From Ructibacterium gallinarum (GTDB lineage Bacteria; Bacillota; Clostridia; Monoglobales; Monoglobaceae), in NCBI RefSeq assembly GCF_014982785.1, contig NZ_JADCKB010000007.1, positions 55,741-119,740 of the forward strand: 64,000 nt of DNA, in the 5' to 3' direction. Numbering within the stretch: position 1 is the first letter of the stretch; every line of letters begins with the position of its first letter. Position numbers and translations under genes: made by a program. The notes under the pieces were generated by a model that did no database searches, was not told the origin of the DNA, and was given only the letters and a program-made list of their open reading frames with translations. This document shows positions 49,433-57,353 of this stretch, piece after piece.

Positions 49433-50827
49433 TTATTTTTCTTTTAAGTACGCATCAATAGATTGCGCAGCCGTTTTCCCCGCGCCCATCGCCAAAATCA
49501 CTGTTGCCGCACCTGTAACCGCATCGCCTCCAGCATAAACGCCTTTTTTGCTGGTAGCACCGGTTTCCTCACGCACCACAATACAACCACGTCGATTGGT
49601 TTCAAGATCTGGGGTTGTATCTTTAATCAGCGGATTTGGCGACTGGCCAATAGCAATAATCACTACCTCCGCATCCACGGTAAATTCGCTTCCTTCTATC
49701 GGAACCGGCCGACGGCGTCCTGATGCATCCGGTGCTCCCAGTTCCATGCGTACACATTCTACCTTTTGCGCCCAACCGTCTTCAGTGCCTAAAATACGAA
49801 CAGGATTACAAAGAAGCTTAAAGTCAATGCCTTCTTCTTTGGCGTGATGTACTTCCTCACGCCGTGCCGGCATCTCCTCTTCACTCCGACGATAAACAAT
49901 GCTGACGTTTTCAGCGCCCAAACGCTTGGCAGAACGTGCCGCGTCCATAGCCACGTTGCCGCCGCCGACTACGACCACATCTTTACCCATATAAATCGGT
50001 GTATCGTATTCCGGGAAACGGTAAGCTTTCATCAAATTAATCCGGGTCAAAAATTCATTAGCGGAATATACGCCATTTAAATTTTCCCCATCAATTCCCA
50101 TAAAACTGGGAAGTCCTGCCCCGGTGCCTACAAATACAGCAGAAAAACCTTCTTCACCCAGCAATTCATCAATGGAAAGCACCTTTCCGATTACCATATC
50201 GGTCATAATGGTAACTCCCATGGCTTCTAACTTGCGGATTTCCTCTTTCACAATATCCTTTGGCAAACGGAATTCCGGAATACCATAAACCAGCACACCG
50301 CCCGGCGTGTGGAATGCTTCAAAGATGGTAACCTCATAACCCAGCTTAGCCAAATCGCCTGCACAGGTCAGTCCTGCAGGGCCAGCGCCCACCACGGCAA
50401 CCTTTTTCCCATTGGACGCAGCCTTTTTTACTTCACTCTTGCCATATTTCATATACCAGTCTGCCACGAACCGTTCCAAACGACCAATTGCCACCGGTTC
50501 GCCTTTCACACCACGGACACAGTATTTTTCACACTGGTTTTCCTGAGGGCAAACCCTGCCGCAGATAGCCGGCAGAGAACTGGTCTCCTGAATCTTATGA
50601 TAAGCTTCTTCAAACTTACGTTCTGCAACCAGTTTGATAAAATCCGGTATCTGCACATTGACCGGACAGCCGCCCATACATGGATGATGCTTACAGCCCA
50701 AACAGCGTGCAGCCTCTTCTATCGCCATTTCTTCCGTATATCCTTGCGAAACCTCTTTAAAATTCTTATTCCGGACATTAGGATCCTGTTCCGGCATTTT
50801 CACTTTTTCCAATGACATATTAGGCAC
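49433..50827 (-). CDS. NfnB/GltA-type NAD(P)H flavoprotein with Fe-S clusters
   Basis: 464 residues. I choose a GTG start at 50827, eight bases after GGAGGG and overlapping the end of the upstream gene; an ATG three codons later lacks good spacing. N-terminal cysteines (CLGCKHHPCMGGCP; CGRVCPQENQCEKYC) bind two [4Fe-4S] clusters; AVVGAGPAGLTCAGDLA is the FAD fold and VVVGGGNVAMDAARSA the NAD(P) fold. Annotated as glutamate synthase small subunit in many genomes, but no large subunit is present, and the partner gene points to NfnAB or sulfide-dehydrogenase-like transhydrogenase. Confidence 0.88.
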   Translation of the reverse strand: MPNMSLEKVKMPEQDPNVRNKNFKEVSQGYTEEMAIEEAARCLGCKHHPCMGGCPVNVQIPDFIKLVAERKFEEAYHKIQETSSLPAICGRVCPQENQCEKYCVRGVKGEPVAIGRLERFVADWYMKYGKSEVKKAASNGKKVAVVGAGPAGLTCAGDLAKLGYEVTIFEAFHTPGGVLVYGIPEFRLPKDIVKEEIRKLEAMGVTIMTDMVIGKVLSIDELLGEEGFSAVFVGTGAGLPSFMGIDGENLNGVYSANEFLTRINLMKAYRFPEYDTPIYMGKDVVVVGGGNVAMDAARSAKRLGAENVSIVYRRSEEEMPARREEVHHAKEEGIDFKLLCNPVRILGTEDGWAQKVECVRMELGAPDASGRRRPVPIEGSEFTVDAEVVIIAIGQSPNPLIKDTTPDLETNRRGCIVVREETGATSKKGVYAGGDAVTGAATVILAMGAGKTAAQSIDAYLKEK

Positions 50828-51662
50828 GGTCCATTCCCTCCAATCTGCAATGATGCGCTTCTCGGGAACGACGCTCCCCTTTAGCAAACATTTTAGAACG
50901 GCGAATCGCTTGATCAAAATCCACTAGATGTCCATCAAAATCCGGACCGTCCACACATGCAAACTTGGTCTCGCCGCCCACGGTGACCCGGCAGCCTCCG
51001 CACATCCCGGTACCGTCAATCATAATTGGATTCATACTGACAATTGTTTTAATCCCATACGGCCGGGTCAGTTCACAAACTGCACGCATCATGACAAGCG
51101 GTCCAATCGCAATCACAATGTCATATTTACGTCCTGCAGAGATCAGTTCCTCCAGCTTGGCGGTAACAAAACCTTTATTCCCATTGGAGCCGTCGTCTGT
51201 CATAGTATACAAATTAGTGCAGGCATCCGCACACAAATCTTCAATAATAATCATATCTTTATTGCGAAAACCATTAATCATATCCACCTCTACGCCCATA
51301 GCATGGAGCTTTTTGGCCTGCGGATACGCAATGGCTGTTCCCAGTCCGCCGCCTATGACTGCAGCAGTTTTAACCCCTTCAAAATGCGACGCCTTGCCCA
51401 GAGGCCCCACAAAATCCTGCAGAGAATCTCCTGCATTCAATTCATTCAGACGTTCTGTACTTTGACCCACAATCTGAAAAATAATGGTTACCGTGCCTTT
51501 TTCACGGTCATAATCTGCAATGGTAAAAGGAATCCTTTCACCGTGTTCATCCACACGCAGAATAATAAACTGACCGGGCTCCGCCTTTCGGGCGATATAC
51601 GGCGCGTCCACTTCGATCAGAGAAACAGAAGGATTGAGTATCTCTTTTCTGATGATTTTAAA
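50820..51662 (-). CDS. NfnA/SudB-type FAD/NAD-binding subunit with [2Fe-2S] site
   Basis: 280 residues from a TTG at 51662, eight bases after GGAGG; the longer frame from 51680 would start inside the ribosome site. The N-terminal half is a ferredoxin-reductase-like FAD domain (PGQFIILRV; RIPFTIADYD), then an NAD domain (GGGLGTAIAYP), and a C-terminal cluster motif DGTGMCGGCRV...FACVDGP matching the Asp-Cys3 ligands of NfnA. In NfnAB the complex bifurcates electrons between NADPH, ferredoxin and NAD. SudAB or an orphan dihydroorotate-dehydrogenase-like reductase are alternatives. Confidence 0.87.
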   Translation of the reverse strand, partial: FKIIRKEILNPSVSLIEVDAPYIARKAEPGQFIILRVDEHGERIPFTIADYDREKGTVTIIFQIVGQSTERLNELNAGDSLQDFVGPLGKASHFEGVKTAAVIGGGLGTAIAYPQAKKLHAMGVEVDMINGFRNKDMIIIEDLCADACTNLYTMTDDGSNGNKGFVTAKLEELISAGRKYDIVIAIGPLVMMRAVCELTRPYGIKTIVSMNPIMIDGTGMCGGCRVTVGGETKFACVDGPDFDGHLVDFDQAIRRSKMFAKGERRSREAHHCRLEGMDRA

Positions 51663-51706
51663 CAATGAAAGCACCTCCAATAAGCATTTAATTTCATATT
51701 CAAATT

Positions 51707-51735
51707 ATTATAGCACAGAGCTTTTTTTGTTTCAA
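51707..51735 (-). promoter_or_regulatory. Sigma-A promoter of the NfnAB-like operon
   Basis: On the minus strand TTGAAA (51735-51730), 17 bases, TATAAT (51712-51707). A small GTTCCCTA/TAGGGAAT hairpin upstream (about 51775-51810) may end holA. Confidence 0.75.
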
Positions 51736-51842
51736 TGTTTTTTTTAAAAAAATTTCCCCACAAAATAAAATTTCTATCATTATTCCCTATTTTTCTCCAT
51801 TTAGGGAACAATATTACTGCAATTTTCCTAATAATTAGAAAA

Positions 51843-52865
51843 CTACTTTCCATCATTTAATCCCGTCAGTTCTGCAAGGTATAATTCTGCGGCAGTCCAG
51901 CCATCCATTCTCCCATTTTTGATATCCGCATCATAATTCAGTCCTTTGTTCAACATGGAAATCAAATAAGACTCATCATACCGCCGGCTATCCTCTATTG
52001 TCTTATTCACCGCAAACAAGGGCCGTTTAAAATCAAAATATTCCCCTATTTCCCGCGCGGACATTCCGGTTTCCTTTAGCTGCCGGCATGTCAAAAGCTC
52101 TGAAATCTTTGCCATCATCAATCCCATCACTACAGTAGGCTGCTCCCGGCTGTCCTTTAAATATTTCATCTGTTCCCGGGCTAGACCACCTTTTTTAGTC
52201 AGAATATTATCCAACATATCATAAACCCTGTATTCCACTGTACGGTCTACCACCGCATCAATATCCTCTCGGGAGATCTTGTTTCTGTCTCCTATATAAT
52301 TTAGAAGCTTTTCATATTCTGTCTGTATTTTTCCCAGTGCGGGACCGCACAGACGGATCATATAGGTCAAATCTCTCGGCGCAATTTGCTTTTCTTCTCT
52401 GCGGAACCGATCTTCAAGCCAAAGCTCCAGCTGATTAACCGGCAGATAATCAAAGGCCACCACACCGCCGTACTCCTCTATGAACTGTACATTTTTCTCC
52501 TTTTTTTTATCAAAATGCTCCTCAATCCATATCAAACAGGTGTATTCCGGCAGGTCCAGCACCATTTCCTTGATTCTCCGGTAAACGGCAGTATTGGTTT
52601 GATGAAAGAAACCGCTATTTTTAACAATCACCACTTTTTTAGGTGACATCTGCGGAAACTGTTCTGCCGCTTCTATCACTGCATCCAAATCCGTTTTTTT
52701 CCCTTCGAAATAAAAACGGTTAAAATCCTCCATTCCAGGCGTAATCAACCGTGCTACAATGGCTGCTGTCTTGCGCGAAAGCAGATACTGCTCGTCACCA
52801 TAGAAAAAATATACCGGAAGCAGCTTCCCTGTTTTGATCTGGCTATTGAGTTTTTCCAGCTTCAT
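51843..52865 (-). CDS. holA: DNA polymerase III subunit delta
   Basis: Clamp-loader subunit that opens the sliding clamp. 340 residues from the ATG at 52865, seven bases after GGAGGA. The N-terminal YFFYGDEQYLL and LIWIEEHFDKKKEK regions and the C-terminal helical collar (ILTKKGGLAREQMKYL) follow the family. It overlaps the end of the MBL gene by one base, preserving the comEC-holA neighbourhood of Firmicutes. Confidence 0.92.
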   Translation of the reverse strand: MKLEKLNSQIKTGKLLPVYFFYGDEQYLLSRKTAAIVARLITPGMEDFNRFYFEGKKTDLDAVIEAAEQFPQMSPKKVVIVKNSGFFHQTNTAVYRRIKEMVLDLPEYTCLIWIEEHFDKKKEKNVQFIEEYGGVVAFDYLPVNQLELWLEDRFRREEKQIAPRDLTYMIRLCGPALGKIQTEYEKLLNYIGDRNKISREDIDAVVDRTVEYRVYDMLDNILTKKGGLAREQMKYLKDSREQPTVVMGLMMAKISELLTCRQLKETGMSAREIGEYFDFKRPLFAVNKTIEDSRRYDESYLISMLNKGLNYDADIKNGRMDGWTAAELYLAELTGLNDGK

Positions 52866-53755
52866 CAATCATTCCTCCATTTATCCTCAGCGCGGCGTAC
52901 ATTTTTCACCGCATCACGCCCCAGCGTCATTTCCACTGTTCCATCCCTGTCTGTCCGCCAAATTCCCGTTTTCTTTTCCAGCAAACTCCGAAGCATGCTA
53001 TCTGATGGATCTCCGTACTGATTTCCCGTCCCTGCGCTAATCACTGCCCATAACGGGCGGCAAGCCTCCATCAAAGCAGGACTTACCGAAGAACTGCTGC
53101 CGTGATGCGGTACTTTAAGTACGTCAGAATACAATTTTTCTCCGTATCGCTCGGCTAACATATCAGCCGTTGTTTTCTCTATATCGCCGGTAAACAACAG
53201 TGTAGTTCCATCATACACCGTCCGTAATACCATGGACATATTATTCAAATCCAAAACTTCACTGTCCTTGTCCGGCCATAAAACATGATATTCTATCCCG
53301 CTCAGCTGTATCTGATCCCCGGCACTCACTCTCCGAACATCCGCACCTGCGCGCTCAGCCGCATTCAGCACTCTCTTTTCTGCCTCTGTACCACTTTCCA
53401 AATATGGTGTATAAATACATGCAACTGGAAAACCTGCCTCTAAAATTTCCGCAATTCCACTGCTATGATCTTCATGAAAATGGGACACAAATACTGCATC
53501 CAACGCATCAATATTTTTCACGGCAAAATATCCCATCAAAGTTTCTCCTTCTCCGGAATCTCCACCGTCAATAAGCACCGCTTCGCCAGTCTCTGCCCGG
53601 AGCAGACAAGCATCTCCCTGACCTACATCCAAGAAACTGACTATGACGGGAGAACAGGAAGCAAAAATCCAAAGGGCAGCGGCCAGCCCAATCACCGCGG
53701 TTATCCACAGACAAAGCAAAACTCTTTTTTCACAGGCAGATAACCCTTTCTTCAC
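52865..53755 (-). CDS. Free-standing ComEC/Rec2-type metallo-beta-lactamase protein
   Basis: 296 residues from a GTG at 53755, nine bases after GGAGGG. One membrane helix near residues 15-35 is followed by an extracellular MBL domain: FLDVGQGDACLL, SHFHEDHSSG (metal site), GDIEKT and PHHGSSSS. This corresponds to the C-terminal domain of ComEC; the DNA-channel and OB domains are missing. It may be an extracellular nuclease or phosphodiesterase (inference). It is followed by holA, where full comEC usually sits. Confidence 0.85.
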   Translation of the reverse strand: MKKGLSACEKRVLLCLWITAVIGLAAALWIFASCSPVIVSFLDVGQGDACLLRAETGEAVLIDGGDSGEGETLMGYFAVKNIDALDAVFVSHFHEDHSSGIAEILEAGFPVACIYTPYLESGTEAEKRVLNAAERAGADVRRVSAGDQIQLSGIEYHVLWPDKDSEVLDLNNMSMVLRTVYDGTTLLFTGDIEKTTADMLAERYGEKLYSDVLKVPHHGSSSSVSPALMEACRPLWAVISAGTGNQYGDPSDSMLRSLLEKKTGIWRTDRDGTVEMTLGRDAVKNVRRAEDKWRND

Positions 53756-53785
53756 TTCCGTCTTCCCTCCTATCTGTTTTTTCAA

Positions 53786-53814
53786 AGTATATCACATCCT
53801 CCGCCGGAACGCAA
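53786..53814 (-). promoter_or_regulatory. Sigma-A promoter of the MBL-holA transcript
   Basis: On the minus strand TTGCGT (53814-53809), 17 bases, TATACT (53791-53786). Its start point near 53780 argues for the GTG start at 53755. Confidence 0.65.
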
Positions 53815-53821
53815 CCATAAG

Positions 53822-53852
53822 AAAAGAGCCCCGGCTTCCGCCGCGGCTCTTT
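53822..53852 (-). terminator. Terminator of the NlpC/P60 gene
   Basis: AAAAGAGCC and GGCTCTTTT arms with a GC-rich inner stem; T-rich on both outer sides. Confidence 0.85.
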
Positions 53853-53864
53853 TATATTCGCTTC

Positions 53865-54578
53865 TTAGTAAATGATTCTGCGTCCGCCAGCAAAACGGCT
53901 GCTATAGTATGCACTGTCGATGCTGGTGTATTTCACCACATCACCGGTATGAGGTGCATGAATCATCATGCCATCGCCTACATACATTCCGATATGACCC
54001 ACATAACCACCGCCGGGACTGCTGTAAAATCCAACCAGATCTCCAGGCATCAGCTGTTCTCTCGAAACGGCGATCCCATTTTTCATCTGATCTGCGGCAA
54101 CACGATTAATGCTATAACCCAGCTGCGCATATACATACTGCATCAATCCGCTGCAGTCAAAACCTCTCGGAGAAGTTCCTCCATAAACATAAGGAACACC
54201 CAAGAACTGTTTTGCAACTTCTACAGCCGCCTGTCCTCCGGTAGTTGTAACCTCCGGAATGGTTCCTTCATAAACCGTAAAATAATCCGAGGGCACATAT
54301 CCCATCAAGCCATCCCCGTTATATGCAACATTAACCCAGCCAGGTTCAATCCAATTCACCTTAACATATGTACCCATGGAAAGGGTGGTCAGAATTTCCG
54401 CATCCATCGACGCGGATGCCCTAACGTTTAGTGTACTGGCATTTACAACACCATAGTATTGACCAAAATCACTTGGTTCATCAATTGCATACACCGGAGC
54501 TATTATAAAAGCAGATATTGTCATCAATACACAAAGTGTTGCAACAATTCTTCTAATACCTTTCTTTTGAAAACTCAA
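53865..54578 (-). CDS. Secreted NlpC/P60 cell-wall endopeptidase with SH3 domain
   Basis: 237 residues, starting with TTG nine bases after GGAGG. An N-terminal signal (basic start, then hydrophobic run to about residue 31) directs secretion. Residues about 42-100 form a bacterial SH3 domain for wall binding; residues about 120-237 are the C40 peptidase with catalytic Cys in FDCSGLMQ and His in GHIGMYVG. Such enzymes cut the stem peptide of peptidoglycan, usually between gamma-D-Glu and DAP. It is a single gene with its own promoter and a leader of about 100 bases. Confidence 0.92.
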   Translation of the reverse strand: MSFQKKGIRRIVATLCVLMTISAFIIAPVYAIDEPSDFGQYYGVVNASTLNVRASASMDAEILTTLSMGTYVKVNWIEPGWVNVAYNGDGLMGYVPSDYFTVYEGTIPEVTTTGGQAAVEVAKQFLGVPYVYGGTSPRGFDCSGLMQYVYAQLGYSINRVAADQMKNGIAVSREQLMPGDLVGFYSSPGGGYVGHIGMYVGDGMMIHAPHTGDVVKYTSIDSAYYSSRFAGGRRIIY

Positions 54579-54762
54579 AACAAAAAACCTCCAAATTAGA
54601 TAATGATATGCTTAATTCCTCCTCTTCACTTCCTTCCAGCATATAGTTTGTTGATCAAAAAAATTTGTGTTTCTCAAACAACACGTTTGCTATTATATAC
54701 CTTTTTGCTAAAAAAGTCAACCAAGCACCCCTAAAACAAGCTCAAATCACCTATTTTATCCA

Positions 54763-54871
54763 AAAATAATAAAGCGCAAACTCCTGTAATTATGGGGCTT
54801 GCGCAAATTGTGAACTTTTTGTTAACATTTTTAAATTTTTTATAAAAACTATGTAAATTGCCAATTTATCT
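54763..54871 (-). ncRNA. Possible short transcript upstream of the NlpC/P60 gene
   Basis: From the promoter-like pair at 54878-54906 the minus strand runs about 100 bases to a hairpin (54774-54784 with 5494-104 positions of that block, i.e. 54794-54804) with one mismatch, followed by TTTATTATTTTT. It could be a small RNA or an attenuated upstream start for NlpC. No open reading frame of note. Confidence 0.3.
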
Positions 54872-54988
54872 TTATCTATCATAGCATCATTTTCCCATCT
54901 TCGCAACTACAAAACGGTTAAAAAAATGTTTCAATTTTGTTAAAATCATTGTCATTTCCTGCAAAATAAATTCCAATGAAAAAAAGCT

Positions 54989-55016
54989 TTGCAAATTTTA
55001 TTTTTTATGGTATAAT
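54989..55016 (+). promoter_or_regulatory. Sigma-A promoter of the yicC-remA-gmk-rpoZ operon
   Basis: TTGCAA (54989-54994), a 16-base spacer, TATAAT (55011-55016) preceded by TGG (extended -10). The leader to yicC is about 60 bases. Confidence 0.7.
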
Positions 55017-55082
55017 AATTTAGATTACAGTAATTATGATGACGAACCCAATGCCTATAATCTAGGAAAGGATGCTTATCTC

Positions 55083-55958
55083 ATGCTCAGGAGTATGACC
55101 GGCTTTGGCCGCTGTGAAGAAGTAATTGAAGGTTTTTCCATTCAGGTACAAATCAAGTCCGTAAATCACCGGTACAGTGATTTTACCATTAAAACGCCGA
55201 GATTCTATACATTCCTGGAAGACAAACTGCGGACGCTTGCCATGAACAGCATTGCCCGTGGTAAGGTAGAAATTCTATTAAATCTGGAAAAACAAGCATC
55301 CGATGACAAGGTGATTACACTAGACCGCTCGGCGGCAGAAGGATATATGAATGCGCTTCGCCTGCTTACGGAATACGGTCTTAAAGACGATCTTACCCTT
55401 TCTTCGATGACGGATTTTCATGATATTTTCCGCATCGAATACAAAGAAACCGATGAGGCACACCTCTCTGAACTGGTGGCCGGGGTTTTCCAAAAAGCGT
55501 TGGAGGAATTTAGCCAGATGCGCTGCACAGAAGGCGCCCGTCTGGAACAAAGCCTGCGCCAGCATCTTAGCGCTTTGCTTCATGAAGTAGAGGCCGTTGA
55601 AATACGTTCTCCCCAATGCGTTGAAGCATACCGCCAGCGCCTTCGGACCAAACTACAGGAAGTGCTGAGCGAAACATCAGTTGATGAAAACCGAATTTTA
55701 ACCGAAGCAGCCCTATTTGCGGACAAAACTGCCGTAGACGAAGAAACTGTGCGACTGCGCAGCCATATTGCTGCTTTTGAAACTGCAATGCAAACACAAC
55801 AGCCCATTGGCAAAAAACTGGACTTTATTGTTCAGGAAATGAACCGCGAGGCAAACACCATTGGTTCAAAAGGCAATGACATGGAAATCGCTGCTCATGT
55901 GGTTGAAATGAAATCGATTATTGAAAAAATTCGGGAGCAGATTCAAAACATAGAATAA
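55083..55958 (+). CDS. yicC: YicC/YloC-family endoribonuclease
   Basis: 291 residues, the family length. The N-terminal MTGFGR motif near residues 5-10 and NHRYSD near residue 28 are the YicC signature; the C-terminal domain ends in GKKLDFIVQEMNREANTIGSK, highly conserved. YicC-type proteins are ribonucleases acting on small RNAs and mRNA. It heads the operon with remA, gmk and rpoZ, as in Bacillus. Confidence 0.93.
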   Translation: MLRSMTGFGRCEEVIEGFSIQVQIKSVNHRYSDFTIKTPRFYTFLEDKLRTLAMNSIARGKVEILLNLEKQASDDKVITLDRSAAEGYMNALRLLTEYGLKDDLTLSSMTDFHDIFRIEYKETDEAHLSELVAGVFQKALEEFSQMRCTEGARLEQSLRQHLSALLHEVEAVEIRSPQCVEAYRQRLRTKLQEVLSETSVDENRILTEAALFADKTAVDEETVRLRSHIAAFETAMQTQQPIGKKLDFIVQEMNREANTIGSKGNDMEIAAHVVEMKSIIEKIREQIQNIE

Positions 55959-56017
55959 AGCTTTGACTGTTCCTATTTAATTAAGATTAATAAGCGGCTT
56001 TTACCGCGCATACGCCA

Positions 56018-56064
56018 TCTGCCCACAGATGAAACCAAGCGTATTTTTGATTTTTGTGGGCAGA
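56018..56064 (+). promoter_or_regulatory. Long-range hairpin in the remA leader
   Basis: TCTGCCCACA (56018-56027) pairs perfectly with TGTGGGCAGA (56055-56064) around a 27-base loop. The right arm ends where the remA ribosome site (AGAAAGG) begins, so the stem could limit remA translation or protect the mRNA. Confidence 0.5.
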
Positions 56065-56081
56065 AAGGCTATGGAACGATT

Positions 56082-56357
56082 ATGAAGCTGATTAATGTAG
56101 GCTTTGGAAACATTGTTTCCGGTGACCGGGTAATTGCAATTGTAAGTCCTGATTCCGCACCGATTAAACGAATTGTTCAAGAATCCAAGGACAAAGGGCT
56201 TTTGATTGATGCCACCTGCGGCAGACGAACCCGCGCGGTAATTATTACGGACAGTGATCACGTAATTCTCTCCGCCATTCAGACGGAAACCATTGCAGGC
56301 CGCGCCGAGCCCAAGGATGATGAACCCAGGGAGGATACAGCAGAAGATGAAGACTAA
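56082..56357 (+). CDS. remA: Extracellular matrix regulator RemA (DUF370)
   Basis: 91 residues. RemA is a ring-forming DNA-binding protein that activates matrix and osmoprotection operons in Bacillus. The conserved block [22 protein letters not shown] and [21 protein letters not shown] is present; an acidic tail follows. Its last codons overlap the start of gmk. Confidence 0.93.
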   Translation: MKLINVGFGNIVSGDRVIAIVSPDSAPIKRIVQESKDKGLLIDATCGRRTRAVIITDSDHVILSAIQTETIAGRAEPKDDEPREDTAEDED

Positions 56358-56916
56358 GGGAAAACTGATTGTCATTTCCGGGCCATCCGGTGTTGGAAAA
56401 GGCACCATATGCGAAATATTGCTTCGTCAATGTCCCAATCTGATATTGTCGGTTTCCGCTACCACCCGAAAGCCCCGCACGGTCGACAAAGAAGGCGTTA
56501 CCTATTATTTTAAAACCAACCAGGAATTTCAAGCCATGATTGATAACCATCAATTTCTGGAATGGGCAGTGTATAACGGCAATTATTACGGTACACCCCT
56601 GCTGCCGGTACAGGAGAAATTAAATGCCGGTAAAAATGTTCTGCTTGAAATTGATGTACAGGGGGCTTTGCATGTGAAAGATAATTTTCCGGAAGGAATC
56701 TATATCTTTATTGCCCCGCCTGATAAAGAAACGTTGCATGAAAGGCTGACCGGCCGCGGCACTGAAAGCCCGGAAGAAATCAGCCGGCGCATTGCCGCCG
56801 CTGACCAGGAGCTGGCCCAACAGAGCAAATATGATTATGTTGTGATTAACGACGTACTTGAAAACGCCGTTCAAACTGTGAAAGATATTATTGAAACAAG
56901 GAGTGTTGCTGTATGA
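56347..56916 (+). CDS. gmk: Guanylate kinase
   Basis: Phosphorylates GMP and dGMP with ATP. 189 residues from the ATG at 56347, ten bases after GGGAGG and inside the end of remA; an upstream in-frame ATG at 56293 lies within remA and is unlikely. P-loop GPSGVGKGT near residues 11-19, GMP-binding SATTRKPR and the VTYYF segment are present. It overlaps rpoZ by four bases. Confidence 0.96.
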   Translation: MKTKGKLIVISGPSGVGKGTICEILLRQCPNLILSVSATTRKPRTVDKEGVTYYFKTNQEFQAMIDNHQFLEWAVYNGNYYGTPLLPVQEKLNAGKNVLLEIDVQGALHVKDNFPEGIYIFIAPPDKETLHERLTGRGTESPEEISRRIAAADQELAQQSKYDYVVINDVLENAVQTVKDIIETRSVAV

Positions 56917-57248
56917 TGATTTATCCCCCCATTGCTGAATTGGTAAAAAAAACCGGAAGCCGGTATATTTTGGTAATTGAAGCTGCCCGTCGTGCACGCC
57001 AGCTTTCCGCTGGAGCAGAACCGCTATGTGACTGCGACTCCAACAAAGAGGTTTCTATTGCCACCAATGAAATCTATCAAGATAAGCTTCGCATTTACAT
57101 GAAAAGCCCCTCCGCCACAGTTTCCGCCTCTTCGGCTTCTGTCCCAGAGGAAGGCACTGTAATGCCGGGCAATACAGAACCGGAAACGGCGTCTGCAGAT
57201 ACCGCCGAAAGCATTTCTCAGCCGGCGGAACCTACAGAAAACCTTTAA
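56913..57248 (+). CDS. rpoZ: RNA polymerase omega subunit
   Basis: 111 residues. The N-terminal 60 residues (YPPIAELV, SRYILVIEAARRARQL, SIATNEIYQDKL) match omega, which helps assemble the beta' subunit. The rest is an extended Ser/Ala/Pro/Glu-rich tail absent from the short Firmicutes form of about 65-70 residues. ATG overlap with gmk. Confidence 0.92.
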   Translation: MMIYPPIAELVKKTGSRYILVIEAARRARQLSAGAEPLCDCDSNKEVSIATNEIYQDKLRIYMKSPSATVSASSASVPEEGTVMPGNTEPETASADTAESISQPAEPTENL

Positions 57249-57270
57249 GCTCAGGCTTCTGTCATTACTG

Positions 57271-57310
57271 AAAACGCCGGCACTCTTCGAGACCGGCGTT
57301 TCATTGTTTT
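57271..57310 (+). terminator. Terminator of the yicC-rpoZ operon
   Basis: AAACGCCGG (57272-57280) and CCGGCGTTT (57293-57301), then TCATTGTTTT. Imperfect T-tract, so read-through to coaBC is possible. Confidence 0.7.
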
Positions 57311-57353
57311 CGCTGTTTTACGGCACAAATATACTGATCGGGGAGGAATTTCT

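Larger units (their letters stand above)
54579..55082. other. Long intergenic region with divergent promoters
   Basis: 504 AT-rich bases without a gene. It holds the NlpC promoter on the minus strand (TTGACT 54720-54715, 17 bases, TATAAT 54697-54692), with an ATATGCT/AGCATAT stem in the leader, and the yicC promoter at its right end. Between them are a second minus-strand promoter-like pair (TTGCGA 54906-54901, 17 bases, TATGAT 54883-54878) and a terminator-like hairpin. Confidence 0.6.

Noticed and set aside
49433..50827. Glutamate synthase small subunit with glutamate-synthesising role
   Set aside because: No large subunit is encoded and the neighbour is an NfnA-type subunit; kept as NfnB-like.
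54579..54690. Cyclic-di-AMP (ydaO-type) riboswitch ahead of the NlpC/P60 gene
   Set aside because: The leader is too short and lacks the conserved GC-rich core; only a simple stem is seen.
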